Below are positions 15,654 through 22,397 of a stretch of DNA of 34,196 nucleotides, one piece after another. The notes beneath the pieces were generated by a model, which was not told where the DNA came from, ran no database searches, and saw only the letters and a list, made by a program, of their open reading frames with translations. Every line of letters begins with the position of its first letter. The first letter of the stretch is position 1. The stretch covers positions 1 through 34,196 of the IMG/VR virus record IMGVR_UViG_3300046694_000407; one strand, given 5' to 3'. The stretch comes from a virus. The translations under genes were made by a program, and so were the position numbers.

Positions 15654-15975
15654 CGCCGTCCGCACCGGTGCCGTCCGCCGGCGACGCAAACCCCAGCTCG
15701 CCGTGTTCGACCTCGATCAGCAACCAGCCGCCCAGCGGTTGGTTGCTGCCCTCAGCGATCAGCCCCTGCACCATCAGCCCGTCGGGCAGGATCACCCGCA
15801 GCATGTTGGCGTCCTTGGGGCCTTCCAGAAAGTGCGCCAGCTCGACGCGGGTGCGGTCGGGGCCGACCTTGCTCAAACGCACCGGGCATTCGAGGGTCGT
15901 CAGTTCGGTCGGCGGCTGGCCCTCGTAGCGGGCGATCCCCGCGACGGTGGCTAAGCCTTCAAAGACGTGAGACAT
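15640..15975 (-). CDS. Hypothetical protein, first gene of a coupled trio
   Basis: A 111-residue protein; MSHVFEGLATV is chosen since AGGAGCTCGACTC lies before this ATG. Sequence features are ECPVRLSKVGPDRTRVELAHFLEG and RVILPDGLMVQGLIAEG, suggesting a beta-rich fold. The C-terminus is acidic. Codon use is GC-rich. Not recognised. Only the trio arrangement and the upstream terminator at 16073-16110, which shields it from rightward neighbours, can be stated. Confidence 0.6.
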   Translation of the reverse strand: MSHVFEGLATVAGIARYEGQPPTELTTLECPVRLSKVGPDRTRVELAHFLEGPKDANMLRVILPDGLMVQGLIAEGSNQPLGGWLLIEVEHGELGFASPADGTGADGDAYG

Positions 15976-16072
15976 GAGTCGAGCTCCTAAGCGAGTCAGT
16001 GGGCGTCTGTGAGAAAACCAACAGCTCAGGTAATGGTAGACCAGCCCCCTGGGGCCTGGTTTCCGTAGCGCG

Positions 16073-16110
16073 AAAAAAAGGCCCCCACACCTGGGCCAGG
16101 TGTGGGGGCC
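16073..16110 (-). terminator. Strong intrinsic terminator
   Basis: A 13-bp perfect stem GGCCCCCACACCT/AGGTGTGGGGGCC with a 5-base loop is followed on the minus strand by seven T. It would stop leftward transcripts from the XRE gene region before they reach the trio. A second small palindrome (ACCAGCCCC/GGGGCCTGGT) sits at 16040-16060. Confidence 0.85.
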
Positions 16111-16282
16111 GATTGAACATAGGGCGGAATTCAACGCACCGGTCGTCAACGGCCGCAATGGTCCAGGAGCGGGCAGGTGATGAACAGGCAGCATCTGCCT
16201 TCTCATCGGAATCGCCTTAAAAATGCTTGCTGTTCTAGCCCATAGCCACTATTACTTGAGCGCTATCAGTGAGGACGCCTCG

Positions 16283-16474
16283 ATGCCCCCAAGATTCGTT
16301 GTTATACCTGCGATTCCAAAGGAGATGGGTGCGATACGACAAGGCGCTCGCTTTTACTGCAATACCGCACCGACTGGTTTCGATATTTATGACAACGATG
16401 AAAAACGCAGGCTTAAAAAAGACTATCCAAGTCGCGGCGAAGCGGAAACTGAATGCCTTCAGCTTAATCAGTAA
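16283..16474 (+). CDS. Small hypothetical protein of Pseudomonas prophage islands
   Basis: A 63-residue protein MPPRFVVIPAIPKEMGAIRQ... I start at this ATG because the upstream extension is not protein-like. Pattern YCNTAPTGFDIYDNDEKRRLKKDYPSRGEAETEC resembles a type of small protein often seen in Pseudomonas prophages near regulators. It converges on and overlaps the end of the XRE gene by 11 bases. Confidence 0.5.
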   Translation: MPPRFVVIPAIPKEMGAIRQGARFYCNTAPTGFDIYDNDEKRRLKKDYPSRGEAETECLQLNQ

Positions 16475-16703
16475 CGGCATTACCCGGTAGATGATTGCCG
16501 GTCACGACGTAATAGATGTCAGCGCCGATCGTGGAAATCTTTGCGAGATAGTCCGCTCTTGGTACGCGGAACCCACACTCATATTTGTATTGAGCATCAG
16601 TTTTCACCCCGCCTGCGGAACCAAAATGCTGCTGGCTCATTTTCAGCCGAATCCTTTCTTCTCGAAGGCGCGCACCGATCGTGTTCCCTTTGACTTCACT
16701 CAT
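16464..16703 (-). CDS. XRE-family HTH regulator
   Basis: A 79-residue protein starting MSEVKGNTIGARLREERIRL. The HTH_3 fold covers residues about 7-65 (RLREERIRLKMSQQHFGSAGGV, QYKYECGFRVPRADYLAKI, ADIYYVVTG). Longer frames upstream are less likely. Single-domain regulators of this size are common in Pseudomonas prophages, with IxYVVTG ending. It probably controls a nearby prophage or island promoter. No S24 domain is attached, so it is not an SOS-cleaved repressor. Confidence 0.8.
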   Translation of the reverse strand: MSEVKGNTIGARLREERIRLKMSQQHFGSAGGVKTDAQYKYECGFRVPRADYLAKISTIGADIYYVVTGNHLPGNAVTD

Positions 16704-17056
16704 ATTTGGATGGCCGTGATCCACGCGAAGCTCCTCACTCAGTTCCGTTTGATATGGAATACTACAACGAACCATGTGGGGAGGAGCTGCTCAGCTGCTA
16801 GTGGTTTGTAGTGGGTGTCATATTAGAAATTTGCTTGGAAGAATAGGTCAACTTGCGGCTTCACAGAATTCTTCTAGACTCGAATTCAGCTGAAGGAACA
16901 GCGTCGTTTATTGTGACACCCCCCCCGAGCCCGCCCACGCGGGCTTTTTAATTTCAGCCGAAAGTCGCCTGATGGACTACCTGTTCTGGGTCAGCGCTTC
17001 CTATCGCGACTGACGCCAATCAGTCGATGGCCGACCTTGAGAGCAGGCTAAAAGAC
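16704..17056. other. Intergenic stretch upstream of the XRE gene
   Basis: No gene is supported. It should hold the XRE promoter. A run of eight C at about 16919-16926 precedes a rightward terminator (16929-16949), though no rightward gene ends here; a gene was probably lost. Confidence 0.5.
16929..16949 (+). terminator. Rightward intrinsic terminator without an evident gene
   Basis: GCCCGC, loop CCAC, GCGGGC and five T form a textbook terminator on the plus strand. The nearest plus-strand gene ends 455 bases upstream. Confidence 0.8.
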
Positions 17057-17275
17057 CTAGGACTGCCGCAGTCGCATAATCGCATCTGTAATCGCTGCTG
17101 CGTTTGTATCCAGTGTTTCCAAAGCTGCAATGGCATTCTCGGCAACAACGTCTGCGCCAGCCCCTGAAATCCAATGGCTAATCTCTTCCATCGCCGCTCC
17201 CAGGGCATGCTGGTTATGCAGGAGCAATGTCAGAGCATCTGCCGTAGCAATGTTGGCATCTGAGTTATTTGGCAT
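17057..17275 (-). CDS. Small helical hypothetical protein
   Basis: A 72-residue acidic protein MPNNSDANIATADALTLLLHNQ... with AAGGAAGG before the ATG. It is Ala-rich and helical throughout (GADVVAENAIAALETLDTNA, AAITDAIMRL). Such short proteins occur next to prophage ends in Pseudomonas; function unknown. Confidence 0.6.
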   Translation of the reverse strand: MPNNSDANIATADALTLLLHNQHALGAAMEEISHWISGAGADVVAENAIAALETLDTNAAAITDAIMRLRQS

Positions 17276-17410
17276 AGCAGCCTTCCTTGGAGTTCGGTTC
17301 GCAGAAGCCTAGTTCATCGGATCGCTGGCGATAGTCAGTCGCCCGCCATTTTGCGCACCAAAATGGCGCCCCAGTCCCATCTCAGTCCCATATGGCCTTT
17401 TTTTAGACGC

Positions 17411-17456
17411 CAAAAACCACAAACCCCCGAATTTCTCTAGGAAAATCAGGGGTTTG
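17411..17456 (-). terminator. Terminator downstream of the tRNA fragment
   Basis: CAAACCCC/GGGGTTTG arms around an AT-rich loop, followed on the minus strand by TGGTTTTTGG. It fits the former terminator of a tRNA gene whose 3' end lies at 17470-17495. Confidence 0.7.
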
Positions 17457-17469
17457 CGTTTACTGAATG

Positions 17470-17495
17470 TGGCGGTGAAGGAGAGATTCGAACTC
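17470..17495 (-). other. tRNA 3'-end fragment, probable prophage attachment site
   Basis: On the minus strand the fragment reads GAG, then TTCGAAT (T loop), CTCTC (T stem), CTTCACC (acceptor 3' strand), G, CCA. The matching 5' T-stem strand GAGAG is not fully present (TGGAG instead), and no anticodon arm follows, so this is a fragment. The acceptor CTTCACC-G-CCA fits a tRNA-Ser. A prophage entering a tRNA gene leaves such a 3' piece at its far end; the prophage would lie to the right, with the intact tRNA beyond the window. Confidence 0.7.
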
Positions 17496-17558
17496 CAACA
17501 CTCTTGCGACCGTCAATCCTAATCGCGACAACTTGCTATTAGAGATGCTCGAAATATT

Positions 17559-18353
17559 CTAGAACAGCCCTCCCAATGATTCCGGCTCCCAATTCATGAT
17601 CACCAGTTCGCCGCTGACCTCAGCTTTGCTCTGGCGTTGATTGGTGTTGCTATAGCGAATGTCCAGTGTCTCGAAATAAAAGCCTGCGAATACACGGCGG
17701 ATATCCGGATGATCATTGATGCTGACCATCACCTTGCCTTTGCAGCGGCGCATGAAGTCGGCCATCCGTTCGTAGTTTTCAAACGGAAAGTCCACGCCAT
17801 AGCCGGCGGTCTGCCAGTAAGGCGGATCCATGTAGTGGAAGGTGTGTGGACGGTCGTAGCGTTCAGCGCATTCAAGCCATGGGAGGTTTTCGACGTAGGT
17901 GCCAGACAGACGCTGCCAAGCGGCCGAGAGGTTTTCCTCGATCCGCAGCAGGTTGATGGCTGGGGCAGTCGTCGCCGTGCCGAACGTCTGACCGGAGACC
18001 TTGCCGGCAAAGGCATGGTGCTGCAGGTAGAAGAAACGGGCGGCGCGCTGGATGTCGGTGAGTGTTTCGGGGCGGGTCATTTTCTGCCATTCGAACACCT
18101 GTCGCGAACTGAGCGCCCATTTGAATTGGCGCACAAATTCTTCGAGGTGGTTCTGCACGACGCGGTAAAGCGTGACCAGGTCGCCATTGATGTCGTTGAG
18201 GACTTCGACGGGCGATGGCTGAGGCTTCATGAAGTACAGCGCGGCACCGCCGGCAAAGACTTCAACGTAGCATTCGTGTGGCGGAAAAAGCGAAATGAGG
18301 CGGTCGGCCAGGCGGCGTTTGCCGCCCATCCAAGGGATGATGGGAGTAGACAT
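17559..18353 (-). CDS. DNA adenine N6-methyltransferase, D12 (Dam) class
   Basis: A 264-residue protein starting MSTPIIPWMGGKRRLADRL. The SAM-binding FxGG region is VEVFAGGAALYF (about residues 29-40), with WMGGKRRL before it. Catalytic motif IV is YMDPPYW near residue 173. Between them a recognition domain holds RAARFFYLQHHAFAGKVSG, typical of prophage-borne Dam proteins. It transfers methyl to adenine, perhaps in GATC, to protect phage DNA from restriction or to alter expression. It is the last leftward gene before the attachment scar, as often seen for prophage accessory methylases. The specificity cannot be read from sequence. Confidence 0.9.
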   Translation of the reverse strand: MSTPIIPWMGGKRRLADRLISLFPPHECYVEVFAGGAALYFMKPQPSPVEVLNDINGDLVTLYRVVQNHLEEFVRQFKWALSSRQVFEWQKMTRPETLTDIQRAARFFYLQHHAFAGKVSGQTFGTATTAPAINLLRIEENLSAAWQRLSGTYVENLPWLECAERYDRPHTFHYMDPPYWQTAGYGVDFPFENYERMADFMRRCKGKVMVSINDHPDIRRVFAGFYFETLDIRYSNTNQRQSKAEVSGELVIMNWEPESLGGLF

Positions 18354-18458
18354 GAAAGCAAGACCTTTACTGTATGGATAAACAGGTGCTAGGCTCGCCG
18401 CGCTTTGTGCACGGAGCGGAAGCCTTGGCTGGACTTGCAGGGACCATCTGCGGGGACA

Positions 18459-18497
18459 GCGATCGGGAAGGATGTTGACGCATCTTTACCCGATCGC
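18459..18497. other. Long hairpin with GATC in both arms between dam and a membrane-protein gene
   Basis: GCGATCGGGAAGGATG and CATCTTTACCCGATCGC pair as a 16-bp stem with one bulged A and a 6-base loop TTGACG, followed by TTCTTTATT on the plus strand. It could be a rightward terminator or an operator. Each arm has one GATC, so Dam methylation could affect it. Confidence 0.6.
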
Positions 18498-18532
18498 TTC
18501 TTTATTAAAAGTGTCTCAATTAACTATCATTA

Positions 18533-19078
18533 ATGAAAATGACAAAACACAAAGACGGCTTTGCATCTGCATTCATTATTATTGCAAAAAAGATTCGTTA
18601 TGAATTTTTCATATCAGTCATCCTCGGGGCAATACCAGTTATTATTTACACACGAAACCCAAAGGAGCTTGACGACATAGTTAGTGGGTTACTGGCAATA
18701 GGATCATTAATAGATTATGCGGGATTCTTATTAATCCCTTACTGCATCGCAACCGCAATTCGATTCGGCATGCGTTTCATCTCAGAAAATGCACAGAAAA
18801 AACTCGTCACCATCCATAAAATGATGACAGAGGTTGGAACTAGTTTTTTGACCATTTTACGAACAGGGGGCGGAGCGATGATTGGAGTCCTTTGCCTGGG
18901 TTTATTCACTAGCATCATCACGCTGACAAAAGGTGATTACATAATGCTTACCGCAAGTGTTACATGCGTACTGATTGCGTGCACCTGCATGGCGTTCTTA
19001 CATGAGTTCCTGGCTAAAGCTTCACGAACATCTCAATACGATAACCCTATAAAGCTCGACAGAGGCCTACTCCGCTGA
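18533..19078 (+). CDS. AT-rich integral membrane protein, probable prophage cargo
   Basis: A 181-residue protein with about four membrane helices: YEFFISVILGAIPVIIYT (about 23-40), LLAIGSLIDYAGFLLIPYCIATAI (about 53-76), GAMIGVLCLGLFTSIITL (about 113-130) and IMLTASVTCVLIACTCMAFL (about 136-155). It is encoded opposite to all late genes, has low GC content, and overlaps the end of Rz by 12 bases. No ribosome site is clear; the second ATG (codon 3) could serve. Such cargo genes between lysis genes and the prophage end often protect the lysogen from other phages. That role is inference. Confidence 0.7.
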   Translation: MKMTKHKDGFASAFIIIAKKIRYEFFISVILGAIPVIIYTRNPKELDDIVSGLLAIGSLIDYAGFLLIPYCIATAIRFGMRFISENAQKKLVTIHKMMTEVGTSFLTILRTGGGAMIGVLCLGLFTSIITLTKGDYIMLTASVTCVLIACTCMAFLHEFLAKASRTSQYDNPIKLDRGLLR

Positions 19079-19621
19079 GTAGTCAGCTCCAATAATAGTT
19101 TTCACATACGCCTGACAGGCCGCGAGGGCAATCAGCCCCCGGTCGCCGTCATCGGTGACGCCGATAATTCGTTGAGCATGCGCTGGGTCAAGTTCGGCTC
19201 TTGTGGAGCCATGAACCACGCCGACGGTGGCGGTGGTGGCTGACAACGATCCGTTGCCGGCGCCGGTGGTGGCATCGAGTAGGACTGACAGGCGCAGATC
19301 AGCAGTGGCAAGGCGGTCGCGCAGGCGACCTTGATTACGTTGTACATCGCTCAAGGCTCGGTAATGGGTTTGTTCACTGGTTGCCAAGCGCTGCTCAAGC
19401 GCGAGACGTTTTTCTTGTTCGGCACTCTGCTGCGCGGCCGTGGCCACGTTCAGTTGGTTGACGATTTCGCTGTGCAACAGAGCCTGTTCACTGAGGCGAC
19501 TGCCGTAGCGCCAGTCCTGCATTTGCCAGGCAGCGGCTGCAGATCCGCCGGCCAAGGTGGCCAGCATCAGTCCTATGACCAATAGCCGATACGGCGCTGG
19601 TATCAGTTCTACGAGACGCAT
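19067..19621 (-). CDS. Rz-like i-spanin
   Basis: A 184-residue protein MRLVELIPAPYRLLVIGLML... with an N-terminal membrane anchor (about residues 10-30) and a long coiled-coil periplasmic part (LNVATAAQQSAEQEKRLALE, ATSEQTHYRALSDVQRNQ). Its start overlaps the endolysin stop by 13 bases. Rz proteins span the periplasm and, with the outer-membrane lipoprotein Rz1, fuse inner and outer membrane in the last step of lysis. The nested Rz1 gene confirms the identity. The C-terminus (LIALAACQAYVKTIIG) is a common Rz ending. Confidence 0.88.
   Translation of the reverse strand: MRLVELIPAPYRLLVIGLMLATLAGGSAAAAWQMQDWRYGSRLSEQALLHSEIVNQLNVATAAQQSAEQEKRLALEQRLATSEQTHYRALSDVQRNQGRLRDRLATADLRLSVLLDATTGAGNGSLSATTATVGVVHGSTRAELDPAHAQRIIGVTDDGDRGLIALAACQAYVKTIIGADYSAE
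19132..19347 (-). CDS. Rz1-like o-spanin, nested inside Rz in another frame
   Basis: A 71-residue lipoprotein MYNVIKVACATALPLLICAC; lipobox residues LICAC put the lipidated Cys near residue 20. The mature part is proline-rich (MPPPAPATDRCQPPPPPS), the hallmark of Rz1. It lies wholly within the Rz gene on the same strand in a different frame, as in lambda. Anchored in the outer membrane, it pairs with Rz. It is easily missed by gene callers. Confidence 0.85.
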   Translation of the reverse strand: MYNVIKVACATALPLLICACQSYSMPPPAPATDRCQPPPPPSAWFMAPQEPNLTQRMLNELSASPMTATGG

Positions 19622-20166
19622 ATAACCGCCCTCGCCCGCCCCCATAGCTCCAGACGATCCTGCAGACCATTGAGGCCGCCGTTGATCTTGCGGGTGATGG
19701 CGTTGAATTCGTTTTGATCTGCCAGTTTGTTCAACCCATTCACCGACCAAAACCATGCGGCCGACTCGGCGGCCCACTGCGGCAGCTCCAGCAGTTCAGG
19801 CGTGCGCAGCAATCGCTCGTCACCGAACAGCGCCAAGCTGCAGCGCAGGTAGTTGTCGTGGCCGGTCACCTGTATTAGTCCCCGACCTCGATAGCGCTGG
19901 CCATCACCATCCGCTGCCGGGGTGTTGCCCAGTTTCGCAGCCAGGTTGCCGGTGTCGTATTTGCTCAGGTACTGGTCACCGCCCAGTTCCCGTACATAGT
20001 GCAACTGTCCCGACTCGTGGCCGACTTGCGCCAGAAACGCGGCTTGGCGTTTCGGCGTGTTGATCTGTCGATGCGCCATGGCAGCATTTAGGGCGGATAC
20101 AAAAACGCCCGCTTGGCGGCGGGCGTTCGGCATGATGGTTTGTAGCTGTTGCTCCGTGATCGACAT
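19609..20166 (-). CDS. Glycoside hydrolase family 19 endolysin
   Basis: A 185-residue protein; the start MSITEQQLQTIMPN matches the usual N-terminus of Pseudomonas phage GH19 lysins. Catalytic region: FLAQVGHESGQLHYVREL (Glu near residue 50 in GHESG), later YRGRGLIQVTGHDNY (about 90-104) and WFWSVNGLN. It cleaves peptidoglycan sugar strands after a holin opens the membrane; no holin is visible next to it in this prophage. No signal peptide. A terminator-like hairpin lies inside its codons 14-22. The gene follows gpD after a terminator. Confidence 0.9.
   Translation of the reverse strand: MSITEQQLQTIMPNARRQAGVFVSALNAAMAHRQINTPKRQAAFLAQVGHESGQLHYVRELGGDQYLSKYDTGNLAAKLGNTPAADGDGQRYRGRGLIQVTGHDNYLRCSLALFGDERLLRTPELLELPQWAAESAAWFWSVNGLNKLADQNEFNAITRKINGGLNGLQDRLELWGRARAVICVS
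20101..20127 (-). terminator. Terminator-like hairpin inside the endolysin gene
   Basis: On the minus strand ACGCCCGC and GCGGGCGT pair around a 6-base loop and are followed by TTTTTG. It lies 40-66 bases into the coding region. Confidence 0.6.
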
Positions 20167-20181
20167 AAACACTCCAGACAC

Positions 20182-20203
20182 AAAAAAGCCGCTCGATGGC
20201 GGC
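20182..20203 (-). terminator. Terminator between gpD and endolysin
   Basis: GCCGC/GCGGC stem followed by six T on the minus strand, between the gpD stop and the endolysin start. Confidence 0.7.
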
Positions 20204-20214
20204 GACGGGTTGGG

Positions 20215-21264
20215 TTACTGCTTCTCGACGTTGACCACCTTCAGCGGCGGCTTGGCGCCCTTCTTTTTCTTGCTCTTGCTCTTACCTTCCTTGCCGGCAT
20301 TGCACTCGACCGTCGTCGACCAGCCGGATTGGGTGAAGACCTGTTCCACCGAATCGGCGAGGTACTCGCCATCAAGTCCGACCTTGAAACCCTGGGCGAT
20401 GATTGGCCGCTCGGCGAAGATGTCCGTGCGCCCTGGCATTTCAAAACGTACGTCAGCGGTCGATCGGTTGAACGCCGCCAGACGGGCTTTAGCGGCCGCC
20501 TTGGCCGCGCTCTCGTTCGGATAGATATGCCGATCGGTATGCACCGCCGGCAGGCCGTCCGGCGAGTCGTCGTTATCGACGTTGACGACAGCAAGCTGGC
20601 CGGTCTTCTTGTCCTGATGCTTGGCCGAAACCGACTTGTGGGAGTTGCGATCGCCGAGACTGAATTGCCAGCGGCTGAGGTCGCTTTTTGTCAGAGTGAC
20701 AGCGCCAAAGGCCTTGCCGCTTGCGGTCTGCCCGGCTTGGCGCGGCATTACCAGCAACTTGCCGTCGGCCACCTTGGCCGTGCAGTCGTACTGCTTGGCC
20801 AGCCGGGTGATGAAATTAAAATCGGACTCGTTGAGTTGGTCGACGCGAGGCACTTTGGTCGACACCGGGCACACCGGTTGCCAGCCATTTCGCGCGGCAA
20901 TGTCCGCAACGATCTTCGACAGCGGCACGTCCTCCCAGCTTCCGCTGCGGATGGTCTTGCCGCTGCCGCGCATGTCGCTGGCCTTGCCCTTGATCACGAT
21001 GGAATCCGGCGGCCCTGACACCTCAACCGTGTCCACCATGTAACGGCCCATGCGCGCCAAGCCTGTTTCGGCATAGCCCAGATAGACCTCGATCGAGCTG
21101 CCGCGTCTTGGTAGTTGCACCTGACCGTCGCGGTCATCAATGCGCAGTTCAAACTCGTCGGACTCCATCCCGGGTTTGTCCGAGGTGCGCAGCAACAGAA
21201 GCCGATCGTTGATCTTGGCCGTGACGTCGGCACCATCGGCGACGATTCGAAACATCGGAGTCAT
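20215..21264 (-). CDS. Tail hub protein gpD (late control gene D family)
   Basis: A 349-residue protein starting MTPMFRIVADGADVTAKI. The family pattern is clear: DEFELRIDDRDGQVQLPRRGSSIEVYLGY (about 35-65), MGRYMVDTVEVSGPPD, IVIKGKASDMRGSGKTIRSGSWEDV, LSKIVADIAARNGW and NESDFNFITRLAKQYDC. In P2 and R-pyocins gpD forms the central baseplate hub above the gpV spike. The C-terminus is Lys-rich (KSKSKKKKGAKPPLK). The name late control is historic; it is structural. A terminator separates it from gpX. Confidence 0.92.
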   Translation of the reverse strand: MTPMFRIVADGADVTAKINDRLLLLRTSDKPGMESDEFELRIDDRDGQVQLPRRGSSIEVYLGYAETGLARMGRYMVDTVEVSGPPDSIVIKGKASDMRGSGKTIRSGSWEDVPLSKIVADIAARNGWQPVCPVSTKVPRVDQLNESDFNFITRLAKQYDCTAKVADGKLLVMPRQAGQTASGKAFGAVTLTKSDLSRWQFSLGDRNSHKSVSAKHQDKKTGQLAVVNVDNDDSPDGLPAVHTDRHIYPNESAAKAAAKARLAAFNRSTADVRFEMPGRTDIFAERPIIAQGFKVGLDGEYLADSVEQVFTQSGWSTTVECNAGKEGKSKSKKKKGAKPPLKVVNVEKQ

Positions 21265-21276
21265 GAAAGTTTGCCC

Positions 21277-21300
21277 AAAAAAAGCCCGCACAAGGCGGGC
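21277..21300 (-). terminator. Terminator between gpX and gpD
   Basis: GCCCGC/GCGGGC with loop and seven T on the minus strand. A GTTACGCGTAAC palindrome lies 17 bases upstream of it. Confidence 0.8.
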
Positions 21301-21316
21301 CAGAAAACGATGAGCC

Positions 21317-21328
21317 GTTACGCGTAAC
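21317..21328. repeat. 12-bp palindrome GTTACGCGTAAC, copy 1
   Basis: Perfect palindrome in the gap between gpX and gpD. Further copies at 27725-27736 and 31933-31944. Confidence 0.8.
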
Positions 21329-21361
21329 GCAGCAGCGCGCCGGTGGCGAGGTGGTCGACGG

Positions 21362-21562
21362 TCAATCCCAAAGGCTGACGCTTTCGGCGGTCGGGGTGGG
21401 CAGATCCGGCAACGTGATCAGCACCCCGACCCGGTAGGGTTGTGGCTCATCGGCCAACCCCTGATTGGCATCAAGCACGGCCTCGGTGCTGCCGTTGAGG
21501 TGGCCGTAGTAGTTGTGGCAAATGACATCGAGCATGTCGCCGTCAGATGTCCTGCATGTCAT
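21362..21562 (-). CDS. Tail protein X (gpX, LysM-like)
   Basis: A 66-residue protein. I choose MTCRTSDGDMLDVI as start because gpX proteins begin just before the (R/Q)xxDGDxLD block and this gives the length of P2 gpX (67). It shows DMLDVICHNYYGHLNGSTEAVL, then NQGLADEP and VLITLPDLP, the LysM-like gpX pattern. It overlaps the end of gpU by 20 bases. It probably sits at the baseplate hub with gpD. Confidence 0.88.
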   Translation of the reverse strand: MTCRTSDGDMLDVICHNYYGHLNGSTEAVLDANQGLADEPQPYRVGVLITLPDLPTPTAESVSLWD

Positions 21563-22388
21563 CGCCATAGCGCTCAAATTCCAGAGTGAAGCCCTGTTTA
21601 CGGGGAATGCCGCCGTGCAGCAGCACGCTTTGTTCTTCGTTGATGCTCTTCAGGCACCATGTCCCGATCACCTCGCCATAACCCGTGGTCAGGGTCAGCG
21701 GCTGTAGCCTGGCGCCGATCGAGCGCAAGGTGTCGAGCTGCTTAAGCCCACCCTTGAAGCCCGGGTAGATCGTGCCCTTGAGCGTCATTTTTTCATCGCC
21801 CATACCGATAGCCTGCTTGGCCGGCCGGCGCGTCAAACGCTCCTGCGAGGCCCAGCGGAATTCTGTCGAGCGGCTCAGCTCGTCGAATGCGGCCGTGTCC
21901 AGGTTGAAATAGTACGGCTGTAGTTTCGGGTCGCGCGGCTGGATGATCATCAGGTGCGGGAACGGCTTCACCGCTTCCGGCGCCGGCGTGGCGTCCACGG
22001 CAAAGGCGCTGGTCGGCACGATGTTGGCCAGCGCCGGGCTGACCTTGCCGGCGACGTTGTTGATCGCCGTCGCCGCCTTGCCCGCCTGTTCCTTCAGCGT
22101 GCCTAACCGCTCTTGCACCTCAGTGGCGGCGCGGGTCGCTCGACCGTACACCGCCACCACCTGACCGACCTTGGCTTGCGCGGCATCCACACTGCGCATC
22201 ACCCGCTGAAGCTTGGCGCCGATCGCCGGCCCCACGAACGGAATGTTTTCCAGCTCGGACGCCGCGCCGGTCAGTTCGCTGATTGCGCCGTTGACCGGCG
22301 TCAACATCCCTTCGGCGCTGCGCCGGCCCGTCTCGGCCGCCTCAGTCAAATACTTGAGGCTTGATTGCATCTGTTCCATGTAAGCCAT
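21543..22388 (-). CDS. Tail protein gpU with an N-terminal extension
   Basis: A 281-residue protein, longer than P2 gpU (159). The C-terminal half is the gpU domain: FRWASQERLTRRPAKQAIG, GTIYPGFKGGLKQLDTLR, GEVIGTWCLKSINEEQS and FTLEFERYGDD. The N-terminal 130 residues are helical and Ala/Glu-rich (KAATAINNVAGKVSPALANI, VDAAQAKVGQVVAVYGRA), like a piece of a tape-measure or scaffold. In contractile tails gpU acts between tape measure and baseplate. The extension may contact the unusual tape measure encoded next to it. Confidence 0.85.
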   Translation of the reverse strand: MAYMEQMQSSLKYLTEAAETGRRSAEGMLTPVNGAISELTGAASELENIPFVGPAIGAKLQRVMRSVDAAQAKVGQVVAVYGRATRAATEVQERLGTLKEQAGKAATAINNVAGKVSPALANIVPTSAFAVDATPAPEAVKPFPHLMIIQPRDPKLQPYYFNLDTAAFDELSRSTEFRWASQERLTRRPAKQAIGMGDEKMTLKGTIYPGFKGGLKQLDTLRSIGARLQPLTLTTGYGEVIGTWCLKSINEEQSVLLHGGIPRKQGFTLEFERYGDDMQDI

Positions 22389-22397
22389 GAATGCCCC

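Noticed and set aside
17461-17560. A complete tRNA gene
   Set aside because: Only the T loop and acceptor 3' end fit; the 5' T-stem, anticodon and D arms are missing.
17637-18392. 251-residue plus-strand frame
   Set aside because: Antisense to the adenine methylase.
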